64,000 nt of DNA from Coturnix japonica. Taxonomy: Eukaryota; Chordata; Aves; Galliformes; Phasianidae. The translations under genes were made by a program, and so were the position numbers. Below are positions 1 to 13,000 of the stretch, piece after piece (position 1 is the stretch's first letter; each line of letters starts with the position of its first letter). Under the pieces are notes generated by a model. It saw only the letters and a program-made list of their open reading frames with translations, was not told the origin of the DNA and searched no databases. The stretch spans positions 89,351,883-89,415,882 of the forward strand of contig NC_029516.1 of assembly GCF_001577835.2 (NCBI RefSeq), in the 5' to 3' direction.

Positions 1-125
1 ACTAGACCAGGTTGCCCAGGGCCCCGTCCAACCTGGTCTTGAACACCTCCAAGGACGGGGCATCCACAACCTCCCTGGGCAGCCTGTTCCAGGACCTAAC
101 CACTCTCCTAGTAAACAGTTCCGAC
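1..125 (-). mobile_element. CR1 LINE 3' fragment upstream of the CXADR promoter
   Basis: Reverse-complement CR1 sequence reading through the typical GGAACAGGCTGCCCAGGGAG and a Leu/Asp/Gly tail (LDGALGNLV in translation). It runs off the left edge, so its 3' end is not seen. It stops about 100 bases before the ETS site of the CXADR promoter. Both orientation and family are clear. Confidence 0.85.
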
Positions 126-129
126 GCAA

Positions 130-1000
130 CAGCTCGCAACAGCCCCGACGGTGGCAGATCAGACCGAGACCCCTCGGGGGCGCCCGGCCGACCGGGCACG
201 ACGCTGCCCCGCGGGGCCGGGCCGGTGCCGGCCGGAAGTGACGGGCGCTTCACCTGCTGGGCGGTGCGCGCGGGGCGGGGCGGCGGCCGCCGGGAGTCGC
301 GGAGCAGGAGGCGGAGGTGCCGTTCGATCAGCGCTATGGAACCGCCGCCGCTGGTGCTGCTGGTGGGGCTGGCGCTGCTCGGTGCCGCAGGTGGGTGGCG
401 GGACGGGCCCGGGACAAGGGAGGCGCCGGGGTGCAGGTGGAAGGGAAGGAGGGGAGGGAGGCGGTCGGGGCTGCGTTGAGCTGTGAGAAAGGGCGGCGGT
501 GGTGGGGTTGGGGGCTTCTCCCGCCCCTCTGCCGAACACCGGGGTGCGGCCGAGACCCCCCCTCCAGCCCGCGGTGTGGCCGCGTAGCGGGGTGCGCTGC
601 GCTGCGCTCGGCGCCCGGCGGGGCGGACCTGGGCTTTGTTCGCCGCCGCGTTTTGTCTCCTTTCTCCTCCTCGCCTCGTGCATCTGCCTGCTCGCCCCTT
701 CCCCACCGCTCGGGCTTTGCGTTTCTTTTCATTCCTCCTCTCTTTCTTTCACCGATTCAACTTCCAACGTGGTGGCAGCGGGGATTGCGAGAAACGCTTC
801 CACGCGGCTCCCGGCGAGCGGAGCGGAGCGTCGGTTCCCCGCAGCTGCGGGCAGCGATACGGCCGTGCCCGGGGCGCTCCCTGCCCTGCCCTGGTGCCTG
901 CCGGCACCGCCTGCGTGCGAGCGGCTCCGGTGGGCAGCGAGGCTGTAGGATGCTTGGGAGCGGGCACAGAGAGCCCGCCAGGGAAAACCGAGTGTGGGGA
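130..1000 (+). promoter_or_regulatory. CXADR: CpG-island promoter and 5' region of CXADR
   Basis: Very GC- and CpG-rich block containing exon 1 and the start of intron 1, in contrast to the AT-rich DNA that follows. No TATA box is evident. Upstream of the ATG at 336 there is a perfect ETS site (CCGGAAGTG, 232-240) running into TGACG, an E2-box CACCTG (251-256), and overlapping GC boxes (GGGGCGGGGCGG, 272-283). These suit a TATA-less, Sp1/ETS-driven promoter; CACCTG is the kind of site bound by Snail/ZEB repressors. The start site is not visible. Confidence 0.8.
336..390 (+). CDS. CXADR: CXADR exon 1 coding part (signal peptide)
   Basis: Encodes [18 protein letters not shown] and the first base of Gly19, ending at a clean donor (GCAG|GTGGGT). 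The ATG lies in a CpG island and opens a hydrophobic, Leu-rich signal peptide. Exon phase matches the acceptor at 13663. Longer open frames across 12-1031 are products of high GC and are not used. Confidence 0.95.
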
Positions 1001-4000
1001 GGAAATAGAGCCTGAGAATCTGCGTGCTTAATGCCTCTGCAGGGCTGGTCTTCTTCTTCTGGGAGGGTGGAAGGGACCCTGGTGTCTTATGGGGAGTGGC
1101 TGAAGGAACCGAGATTGTTCGGTGTGGAGAATAAGAAGCTCAAGGGAGCCTCTGCAAGTCGCTGAAACGGGGTTGTAGCAAGGTGGGGATTGGCCTCTTC
1201 TCCCAGGTAACAGCGTGTCCTGGCCTTGAGGTTTCCAGAGGAGGTTTAAGTTGGATATTAGGAAAAAATTTCTTCTCAGAAAGAATGGTTATGCACTGAG
1301 ATATGCTGCCCAGGGAGGCGGTGGACTTACTATCCCTGGAGGTGTTAAAAAACCACGTGGATGTGGCACTAAGGGATGTGGTTAGTGGGCATGGATCCGG
1401 GTGGGTTGGTGGTTGGACTAGATGATCTTAGAGGTCTTTTCCAGCCCTAACGATTCTATGATTTGGTGACTTCTAGAGCGCCTTTGCAGCCCGATTGTTC
1501 TGGATTCAATGAGGATGGCTTTGTGGTGAAGAAGTGGGAAAATGGGGGAGTGTGGGGAAGTAAAAGCAGCTGAATTAAATACTGTGTCAAAGTAAAAAAG
1601 CATGCATGGCTTGTTCAAATCAAAAGTCGGCAAACACTTGATTCAATTGATTTATTGATCTCAATTTAGCCATGTGTCATTACTTGCACTTCCTTACTTC
1701 AAACTTATCATTTCAGCCAGAATTGGTTCAAACCTAAGTGAAACTACAGCAGATGCCAGAACACCTACAGAGGTTAATGTTTAGAGCAAAGCATGTCAGG
1801 CAGAGAGAGTTTGTTTCCTGTTGGAATGCTGATGCCATTGTTGATGTCACCTCTGTTTTGGGAAATTACTCATGGGATCAAAATTCTGCCTGTTTCACAG
1901 AGTGATGAGCTCTAATCTCCTGCATAAAAGGGTATTGGTAGTTCAGCATTAACTCGCTCTCTAAGCAGTTGTGTAAGGACTATGAATTACAAGTATTTAG
2001 GGGCTAGGTTAGTGATAAAGTTTTCTGTTAAAGTGTTTCTTGTAGCAAAAGCTGTGGAAAAAATGCTTGAGCAGAGTCACACGCACTGCAGATGTGCAGG
2101 ATCTCTGCTGTAAAGTGTGATAATGCTGTAAAGCTGGGGATGATTAACTCATGGCAATGTACAACATCAGAACCAACCTTTACACCTTCACTTCTCTGAG
2201 GTATACGTGTGTTTTGAGATGCCACTGTGAAACTGGATGACTTCATGTACTGGCTTCACATATTTGGCTTTCTGCATGTATGCTTTGATTAGGAGTGGTT
2301 TTGTTTGTTGGCGTGGTTAGTTGAATAACTAGCCTGAAAGATACACAGATCTCATAGTCCTTCAAAGGAAGTAACTTAAATCTGTGTATCGCTGGAGTTA
2401 GTACAACATCAGAGGTTGCTGGTGTTTTTTCCTCCGCCAGGGTGAGTTAATATTTCTGTTGGTGTTCCTGGCAGATGCTACTTCCTTTGCTGAGGAAATA
2501 GATACCTCTTTATGGACTGGAGTTAGAGGAAAGGAACTCACGTGCAGTTGTATGGGAGCTGCTGGCGATAGAGAGCTGTCTCATTGTTGAAGTCCTTGAG
2601 TTTGTGGTAGTGGAGTAATTTTATCATGGTACTTCAGGGCTTAGTCCGTGTTGTGTACTCATTTTTTTTCCCACTCCTCCCTGTAAGCCTAATGTTTCTT
2701 GTTTCCACGTTACTAACAGTTGAAGGTCGGAAATAAACCTCCTAATCTATACAAAATTAGTTATCTTGACTGTACAAAACAGACGCTCAGCAGGCGACTG
2801 AGCTATGCCATTTTGTGTTGAAAGAGAAAAGTGTTTGAATTTAAGCTGTCCCTGAACCCTGCTCAGGTCTGTAATCTCTTTGCTGAGGTCAAATTCACAG
2901 TCATAAATAACTAAACTGAGAGCTTTCCCTTTCAGGAAGGAAAGAATTCATCCTAGAATGTTTTGGGATACAAGGGGAGAACAGTCCTTTTCACCCCTAT
3001 CATTCTAATTGGTCCTGTGCTGACTTTGGCAATTGCCTCAGCATTACTTGGTTGTGCAACTGAACCTGTGGCGGTTTCTTAAGTTGGTGCTGCTGGTGAA
3101 TGCCCACACACAGAATGGGTCGGTGTAGTGAGGCTCAGCCTTCTGCTCTCTTGAAGACTTAGGATATGAATTTCACATTTGGATGGCTTTCTGCAACTGT
3201 ATGATCTTTTCTAAAGCTGTTTTAAACGCACGCCAAGCCTGTGACAAGTGACAACTTGATGTTATGTATTGTAGTTAAGTACCAACCGGTCATGTCAAGT
3301 AGCTGGGGATTTCCGAAATGTGCAAACTCTCTTTAAATTAATATTGTACAGCTGTCACCAACAAATCCTGGATTAGGATAAAAGAAACATTGAATATGTA
3401 CCTCTGCAGATGTTGAAGTATTTTATTGAGGAAAATTGGTATTAAATTGTTCTCCAAAGAATGATGCAGGGTTCTGGTGTAAGGAGCGGGGTGGAAACTC
3501 AGTGGCAGGTCAGTTTGTAGGTCTTATGATGATGCAAATTGGTGTGTTGAGTTTTTTTGTTATTAATTAATCCTAAGCTTTCTAGAGTTCTTGATCATCT
3601 CAAGAGCTAATAAGGGAGTCATAGTCTGAGATTGTCAGTGGCATTGAGCATGTATTTACTTACACAAACAGGAACTGTATGTACATTTGTTACTCTTTCC
3701 TGGTTGTACAATATAGGAGGAATCATCTCATTTGAAGCACGATAAAGTTTCTGCAGAGTTTCAGAAGGCTTGAGAATAAATATAACTGCTTAACTTGCAA
3801 CCCTGATTTAACAAATAAGATATTAACTTCTTTTTTTAATGTGTCATGGCAGAACACAAGCCTTCCATAGCTATGAGATGATTGCAGAAATAGATTCTCA
3901 TCAATGTTAACGCTTCTTAATATCTGTACATCTGCAGTGATCCTTTTAGCCTTCAGGAAAGGTAGTAATGTGCTGCACATAAATCCTTAAGTGTTTATTT

Positions 4001-7000
4001 GCCTTGAAAACTGGATTCAGCATGGCAGGAATCTCTTTGGTCCGTAGTGGTAGTTATTGCTGCCCTTGTGTGACTTTAATTTTTAAATTGTTTTTTACAA
4101 TAGTAGGGGGTAACTTTATACCCTATTAAATTCTGCATTGTTTGAGGCTTTTTTAATAGAAGACCAAGCTTTTAGTTATATAATGTTTGGATAGGGCAGT
4201 TATACTATATATATACTATACAGTTTTCTCAAAAACTATCATTAAACAGTATTCATAAAACTTAGGTGAGTATTTCTGACAGTGCTCATGGAGAGCAGAA
4301 CGTGATAAGTCAGCATTTGATGGCTAGCACACTTTGTCAGGTATGTATAAGTGGGAACTTAAACCTCTTCATGTTTTTATGCAGCAATGGGATCTCAGTG
4401 ATGCTTAAACTAGGAGAAATTTGACTACCTCTGGGATTAAATGGTCATTGCTATCCTAGTCTCTAAATGCTGAGCTTGGTGCATTTGGTCTGCTGAGGAG
4501 TAACTTTTAACAGTTTTCAGAGTTCACGTCCTTATTAACTTTTAATGTCAGTGGACAGTGATCTGATTTCAGGACTTTTTTCCTGCATTTCCCAAATCTT
4601 TTTATATTAAGTAGTAAGAAAGAAAAGCAGTAACTGAGGTGGTTTGATACATGTTGTTACTGCTGTGACATCAGTCTTGAGATATGAACTACAGTCATCT
4701 TGCTTCATTTAATCTTTTGTTTATCTGAAAGTATTTGATGCATTCTGCTGCAGAGATTATTATAGCTTGTCACTTTGGTCTCCTGGCTGGTTTCCTTTGC
4801 CAGCTTCCTGTGTTGGATCAAGCCTCAGCTGCCTGTCTTCACTTTCAGTACTTGTCACAGCATTTTCCATAACCGATTCCACTTTGTGTAGGAATGAAGC
4901 TACCACACCTAAATGTCTTTTTTTTTTTTCAGCTTCCTTCATTAATTAAAAAAAAACAACAAAAAAAAAATAAATGAATACTTGTGTGCTTTGTCTTTGG
5001 TTCTATTTGTGAGTCAAGAAATTCCTCATAACCATCTTCAGATCTATCTCACCCTCAGAGTGTTTTGAAATTCATTTGCCTCAGTGACCCAAGAGGTACA
5101 TACACACCAAGGAGCTTGTTTTTGGGGGCCAATATTGTTTCATCATACTTCTTAATTAATCATTTGTTGTTTCTTACATGTATTCATGAGCTTTTAATGG
5201 TAGGGACTCATTTTATTTATTTATTTAATTTGCTCACGTTGTAACTTCTACTTCATTTCATGAAGCTTTTAGATGCTGTGTGAAACATTAAATGTGTTTC
5301 AACAGTTGTATGGCTCAGCAGCAAGAAGAGCTCCCCTGCCAATTACATCAATTTAGTCATTGCTGGCTAAGTATACAGTCATCTTATGTTGCCTTTCTTT
5401 TAATTCCTCTTTTTGCTAGTTTTCATTGTACAGGGAGTAGATATAAAAAGAGCCACTTCACTCTGTTGTCATGGGAGTGAGCAGGTGGCAGTGAAACTGG
5501 AGTTCTGTGGAAATCTGTTTCAGAATCAGCTTGAACGTAAATAGGTCCGGCATTCTTGCTGATAGTTTCCTTTACCACACAAATGTATTAGTTGTGTAAG
5601 GGCATGATGAATATGTCTGAATGAAGACTACATTAAGCTGTCATTAGATTTATTTTACTTTAACCAGTTAAATTGCATAATTTCAAACATAAAAGAGTTA
5701 TGCCAACAGCCTTTCCTGGTGCAGGGTGGGAACGATCATCAATAAGATGGCAGAAAAACATTAAAAAAAAAAAAAAAAAGATGAGTTCTGTGCTATCAGT
5801 ATTCTCCCATGTGAGAAAAATGTGTAACTGTGGCCTGAGGGATCTTAGTTAGGAAGTCTGACTAAATCAGACAGTTGAATGGCTGGATTCAAGAATTATT
5901 CTTGCATCTTATTTCAGGTGGTAGCTGGCATTCATGTGGTCTATGTTGAGCCTCTACAGGGAGTTTTCAAGTCAGTAGAACATTACATTTGTGTAAGGTC
6001 AGTTTATACCTGTACCTTTTCTTGATGCAACTCGATGAGCTCTCTAGACAGAGCTGTAAGAAAAGGGTCTGTAACCTCAGATCCACTTGAGTGGGATAGG
6101 TAGCTTGATTATTTTTTTTTTTTTTATTTTATTTATTTTTTTAGGCCACTTGTTGGATTGTGTGTTTGAAAACTGTATTGTACCAGATGAGCAGGATGGT
6201 GAATTTTTCTGGCTGTGGGTTGGAGCTAGTCATGAGCCATTCAGCAGCATTAAGGAGCACCTAAACTGCTTTATGGACAAAAGTTTTGCAGTTCTGCTTA
6301 CTGCTGCATTTAACTTTCTGGCTATTTAGGGTGGATGTTCTATTTCCTGAAGCATATTCCTTTCCTTCTGTTTACTTCTATGTGGAGAGAGAAGGGATAG
6401 CAAAACCGAGCTGACGTTTTGTTGCTTCACTTTAAAGCAGCACCATGTCAGAGGCAATTAACAATTGAAGAACTAAAAAACCCAATACTACTGAATAAAA
6501 TAACTTTCTGTCTTAATGTGAAGCTTGCATGTGCTAGAGAAAAATGTTTCTTGTTCACTAGCTCGGAAGAGCTCAAACTCCTTTACTCAAGTGAAAGTAA
6601 TATGGCTGCTCAGTTAAGTGCTTGATTGTACTTGAGCTCCCTAATGCATTGACTGACGGATGTGTCTCATGCTTTCATGCTGCAAAAGGGCTGCTTCATT
6701 CATTTGCCTTTTTAATGTTATCAAATTGTCAGGAAAAAAAAACAACAACAAAAAGACAGAATCATGCAGCTTGATTGCTTAGTGACTATAAGCCTTCAAT
6801 ATCAGTTGGAGTAATTGATAAATATGTGATTGGCAGCAGGGCTAGTAGCAAAAAACAGCTGCAGTTGGTATAGACATGGGAGGAGAGGCAGGCTTTTGTG
6901 TATATTAGTAGTGTCAGAATGTGGGGTTTTTTTTATTATTATTATTATTAGCTTTGATTATGAGTCTTTGCAGTGGCTGGGTGCCGTTTCTTTTTACTCT

Positions 7001-10000
7001 TTGGAATCCTATGTATGGATGGGTCCTCGGAGGCTTGTAAGTATAGTGTGACAGTGTGTTTTCACATTACACCTAGTTGCGTTAAAGGTGTGCTGTGTTT
7101 ACATATGGTGCAACTTCATGTGTCCACCTAGGTTGATACCACATTCAGCAACGGCTTTGGGTTCCTTCTTCCTCTGCCTTCTGTCACAGTTAGTGTAGTG
7201 CAGTGGCTGAATTAATTCATTGAACACATTCATTAATCTGAATCACTCTGTGGCTGTGCAGCATGGGGATGAGCAGTGCTTTTTACTCTGGCAGCAGCTT
7301 TGTTAGTGTAGGTGTAATATGAATTTATTTCTGTGGGTGGGGTTCCACAGCGGCATAGTAAGCAAGTTCTTATAAAGGCTGCGGTATCCTCACAGCTTTT
7401 ACATGTGTGGCTTTGTGCTCCTAAAATGTGCTTGTAAGGGTCTCTAATTCAGAGAACTCCATCTGGAAGGAAAAAGGAAAGAATGCTGCATGTGCACAAT
7501 TTTTATCAGAGTCAACTATTTGTTTTTTTTACTTCTTTTTCATGAAGTGTTTTAGTGGCATAAAAGGAGGTGACGGAATCAGAATTAAGGATGAGAAGGC
7601 AGCTTCTCAGTAAGTCCAAATACTGCAGGTTGTACTGCGCCATACTTCATTGTTTGGATGTGACCAAGCATTAAAACTCAGAATTCATAGTGGTTTTCTT
7701 TAGGTGTTTGCCTGAACAATATTTCTTCACTTAAAATTAATCTTAATCTCAGTTTTTGTTATATCCCTTCCCCCTATTTGTGTGGCACCCTCCCTACCCC
7801 CCTCAAGCCTGTCCTTCACTTCAGCAATGAGATACCAGCTCTCCCACTCTAAACATGATAAGCGTGTTCCTCTCAAGTAAGGTCATCATCTGCTGTAGTT
7901 GCCAGGATACTTGGCTAATGACTTTGGGTTTAGCTACAAAAAAAGCTTAAGAACGTACTGAGCAACTTAGGAACACAAGGACAGTTAGGAAAGGAAGGGA
8001 ATGTTAAGTCGAATCTGAAGAATGTCAAAGGAAAAGAAGTAAAATGTGAGGTGAAAAAAGATTGGTAATCTTAAGCCCGTGATTTTTGGGTTATCTTTGT
8101 TGCATAACTATTCCAACTATTTCAGTCAATTACAGTTGGGAATGAAATTTAAAATCATGCTGTGTATTTGCAGGCTTAGGTGTGTTTGTAGTTCTGTTGG
8201 TTTCTTTAGAGTTTTTTAAATCAATGTTCTTTATGAGATCAGGAGAAGTAACAACTTCTAACTTCATTGTGCAGTGTCTCTTAACTGGAGTTTGAGGATG
8301 CAACTCTGCACTTTTGAAACAAGTTATTAATTTGATCCCCCTTGAGAACTTTCCTGTAACAAGTCGGTTATATCCAGACTGAAAGAAATACTTTTGTCTT
8401 CTGAAAGACAGTATGCTTTGCCTGTTTCTTGTTGGTTTTAGTGTTTTGTTTTTCCTTTGTGTAAGTTGAGAGGATTTATGGGTTCAGATGGACTCAGATT
8501 CAGTAATCTCACGTTTATTTTTGAATTTATGAATTTTGCCACATTTCTTAGGTAATTTTAAGGTGGTGTTTGTGAAATTCTGAATTACAGATGTTCTTTT
8601 TGAGATATTTTATCAAAACTGTTAGCTTAGATTGGCAAAACTCTTCAATTTTTAGAATGGGTCCAGTTTTGGGTTCTGCGTTGCTTAAAGCCATGTCTCA
8701 GTGAGTCTGGGGACTGGATAGTGAAAAGGAATATAAGATTGTCCCTCTGGAATCCTAGAGCCTGGAGGTGAGATTGAGAGTTGGCAGAAAGGAAAGCTCC
8801 CCTTGGTTAGAGAGGATCTGGTCAGAGATTAAACTAACTCTGTGCATGTAAATCCATGAGCCCCAGTGGGATGCATCCAGAAGCGCTGAGAGATCTGGCT
8901 GGAAGCAGTTACCAAGCTGTTCTATGTCATCTTTGAAAGGTCATAGAGAATGGGAGAGGTGCCTGTTATTCCAGTCTTCTGAAAGGGCATGGAGAAGGAG
9001 TCAGGAAACTACAGGACAGTCAGCCTCAACTCTGTCCTTGGGAATGTGACAGAACAGTTTATTCTGGGTGCCATCTCTAAGCAAGTGGAAGAAGAGATTA
9101 TTGTGAGTAGTCAGCACGGATTTTCAAGGGAAAATTATGCTTTACCAATCAGGTAAGCTTCTATAATGCCTACTGTGGCTGCGTAGATATCAAGAGAGCA
9201 GCAGATGTGGTGTACCTTGACTTCAGTGTAAGGCTTTTGACACTGTATCCCATAAAATCCTTATGGGTAAGCTTAGGAGATGTGGGGATAGGTGAGTATG
9301 TAGGCAAGTGGATTGAGAACTGCCTGACTGGTGAAGCTTGGAGTGTTGTGACCATTAGCGCAAAGTCTAGCTGGAGGCCTGTAGCTAGTAGTATCCCCCA
9401 GGGCTTGATATGGAGCCCAGTCTTATTCAACATGTTCATCTGTGACCTGGATGAAAGGATGGAGTTGCACCCCCAGCAAGTTTGTTTATGATAGAAAGCT
9501 GGGAGGTGTGGCTGGTGCAGCAGAAGGCTGTGCTGCCATTCAGTGAGACTAGGACAGGCTGGAGTAACTGGGCAGGGAGGAACATTATGAAGTTCAACAA
9601 GGGCAAGTGCAGAGTCCTACACCTAGGTAACAACAACCACGTGCATCAGTACAGGTTAGGGGCTGAACTACTGGAAAGGAGCTCTGTGGGTAAGGACTTA
9701 AGTATCCTGGTGGACAAGAGGCTGACAACAAGCCAGCTGTGTGCCCTTATGGCCAAGAAAGCCAATGGTAACCTGGAGTGCCTTTAAAAAGAATGTGGCC
9801 AGCAGGTTGAGGGTGGTCCTCCCACCTTTGCTCTGCCCTAGTGGTGTCACATCTGGAGTCCTGTGCCCAGTTTTAGGCTCCCCTGGTCAGGAAAGATGGG
9901 GAGCTACTGGAGAGAGTCCAGTAAAGGGCTGCAAAGATGATTAGTGGACTTGAAGCATATCCTGTATGAGGAAAGGCTGGCAGAAGTGGGACTGTTCAGC

Positions 10001-13000
10001 TTGGAGAAGAATAAGGGGAGATCTTATCAATGCTTATAAATATCTAAGGAGTGGGAATCAAGTGAATGGGGACAGGTGCACTGGTGTTGCCCAGTGACAG
10101 GACATGGGGCAGTGAATGTGAAGTGGAACATAGGAAGTTCCATACAAACATGAGAAAGAATTTCTTTACTTTGAGAATGACAGAGCACTGGAACAGGCTG
10201 CCCAGAGAGGTGGTGGAGTTTTCTGCTCTAGTGTTATTCAGAGCCCACCTGAGCACTTTCCGATGCAACCTACTGCATGGAACTGCTTTAGGTGATATAA
10301 CTTCACCAGGATCATTCTGACATGGATTTTTTTTCCCTGTTTTTGCTTGAAATACTCTGTTCATTCATCAGCTTTCTTTTTGTAGCTTATGGCAAAACCT
10401 TCCTTCATGTTGATAAGCTGCTCTTGTTTGTGCAAGAAGTGCTATGGAAGCTTACCTAGACCAGTTCTCTGACTATTTGATTGCTCAACTTCATCCCACT
10501 GTTAGTAAGGCAGATTAGATGAAATGTGAAAGAGAGTTTTTTATCTTGTCTTTCCTGGCACTGTCTGTAAAAAATTCAAGATTTCTCTGGCTCCACAAAC
10601 TTGGGATGTTTCCTGAACAGCAAAAGAGGTGTGGCTCTAGTTAACTTGCAGGAAGTACTATACTGGTAGATAGGAAATGCAGGTATGAACATCTGCCTGG
10701 ATGTTCACGGATTAGTGTGTCCTATCAGGTGGACTTCAGCTAGGCAGGCAGGTTTTTATTTTCCCTGATCTATTTGTAGATTGGGCCCTTTTGAGGTTTA
10801 AGTTGAGGGGTGTGTGGTTTGTTCGTGTCAGTAGCTTTGGAAGTGTTAGATTTAAAAGTGTTTCAGATTTTTGCTAAGGTGGTATTTTGGTGTTTTTTAT
10901 TTTGCTACTTACTGTGAGCTCTGCTTTATTTATGAAATCTGCTGTAGCAGTGTATGATAAGCACAGTGTCAAACATTGGCTTGTTTAGTGCATTAAACAT
11001 TAACTGTTTGAAACTTATTAAGCTAACAGTACTTTCTCTGCTTTGCAGTTGGCTCTTAGCAGTGCTGTGTTATCATCAAAATCTGAGTTATCTGCAGAAC
11101 TCTAAAATTACTGCGTACTAAAACTTGCTCTTTAGGTACTTAGCCACTACAGATACAGAAGCAGCACTGCTGTGCCATTAAAAAGTAATAGACTCGCTGT
11201 GGTTGAGGGCTATGTTTGGAAGTAAAATGAGTATGGTGGTGAGTTGTTTTTTTAAGAGTGAAGTCTGTCAAGCAAAGCATTAGATCACAGCTGTGCAGGC
11301 AAACATCTGTAACCTGTGCTTGAAAGTAGAGTCTCTTAAGTGAATTTTATAGCTTGCACTTCTGAAGACACTAATACACATTTCTGATTATCACTGGTAT
11401 TTCCTTTTTAAAACCTCATTTTATGAGGAAACTTTAATGCACCTGAAATCATTTCCTGCTTACAAGCAAACATTGGCAAACAATATATGTTTTTGGAGAG
11501 CCTGTTAGTAAAGTTGAAGTACTTTGCAAATGCAGGTCACGTATGGATCGATTATGATTTTAAGAGCAGCAGCAAAGCGCATGAACTCATTTCTTAATTC
11601 ATGTGGAAGCTGTCTGTGCTTCTTTGCAGTTGTGCTCTGTGGTGTTTGTTTCTTCAGCCTTCATTTTGAGCCTGGTGACAGTGCTACTTCAAATGATCTA
11701 CCTCTGTCGTGCAGTCCCCCTCTGTATTTTTCAGTTGCTGTACTTTATTCTGTTCCAGCTGATGGTTTCTCTCTCATGTTACCTATTTAGGGAGGGATTG
11801 TGTTCTCTGGGTTACATAACACTATCATGGCAGTACTATCCAATTGCCAGAAACATTTACATCAAGCCTAAATTTACAGTTTGTGTAAGCCAGAAATCCA
11901 GAATTTCAGTGTATCCTGAACTCTTCACATTCTTCATTAAAATGTATATATGTGTATATATAAAAACTAAATACAGAAAAAGACTGAAAATTTACCTTCT
12001 GTTACTTCTGTTGCACTGTAGAATGCCTTCTCCGTTCGTTGTGTTTTCTGTATTGAAGACTTTTTAACAAGAGATGCTAATTTCCATCTGTTTGTATCAT
12101 CAAACATTCAGTTTTTCCTAGATTAAAAGTATAATAGTAATAATGTAGTTTGCTAAACTTTGTTTTACCTGAATAGGAATAGCACCTTTGAGTAATTGGG
12201 ATAACTATGAGCACTCTTCGTCTTTCTCGTGTGTTAAAAGAACCTGAAACAAGTCTGAAGTTTTATTAGTCCCCCTTAACCCAAAGCAAACACAGATTTT
12301 TCTCTCAGCCTAATAGTGTCATACTAGCACTAAGATGCCACAGGCAATCTGCTCATGTTTTGAGGGATGTACTAGGGGAGTGAGCTGAAGTTGTGTCTTT
12401 TTGACTGGAGTGGAAACTGAAGAAGGGTGAAGTTTGGCGACAGTATCATTTGATCATTTGTGTGCATTAGCTTTGCATAGATCTTTAATGCATTTACTGA
12501 AGTGACCTCAGTCATCTACTTTCCTGCTGTATGCAGAGTCCACAGTGAGTGCTTTAGTCTTACATCAGCTGTCACTAAACCACTGTCTTTGCTTTCTTTT
12601 CTGAGTCTTTACTGCTTATGTAGTCGTAGTAGCTTTTCAAGGCTATCAGTCCTGCAGCCAGTTGTTTACTCACAGTGCCAGCACCCCCGGTTCCTTTTCC
12701 TTTGCCCTCAGTTTTGTAGTCACTCTTGTTTCAGGTTGTCTTTAAGTAGCATGGGTGCCAGTGAGAGAAGGTGGTAGTAGTAATTTAAACAAAAAAAAGG
12801 AATAACAAACAATAGTAGTAATAATACTGTAGTAGTTCAAGGGCCAGATGAACCTTGGCAGTCTCTTAATAACGAATCTGTCTAAACCATCTTTGCCAAC
12901 ATACCTGGCAGCAGGTGGGTATCTCCTCTACAGGAGGGAATTTCCAGCTAGTTTCGCCTCCCACTACCTCCTAGTGCTAGTGCTTGATTCAGTCCCAGCT

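Noticed and set aside
2-1031. Long open frames on both strands across the CpG island (up to 234 codons)
   Set aside because: Proline/arginine-rich frames without stops are expected in high-GC DNA; they overlap one another, and one runs into antisense CR1. Only the 336-390 exon has support.
11603-12067. 154-codon hydrophobic open frame in CXADR intron 1
   Set aside because: T-rich DNA read in this frame gives Leu/Phe/Val; no family, no splice borders, and a second frame overlaps it.
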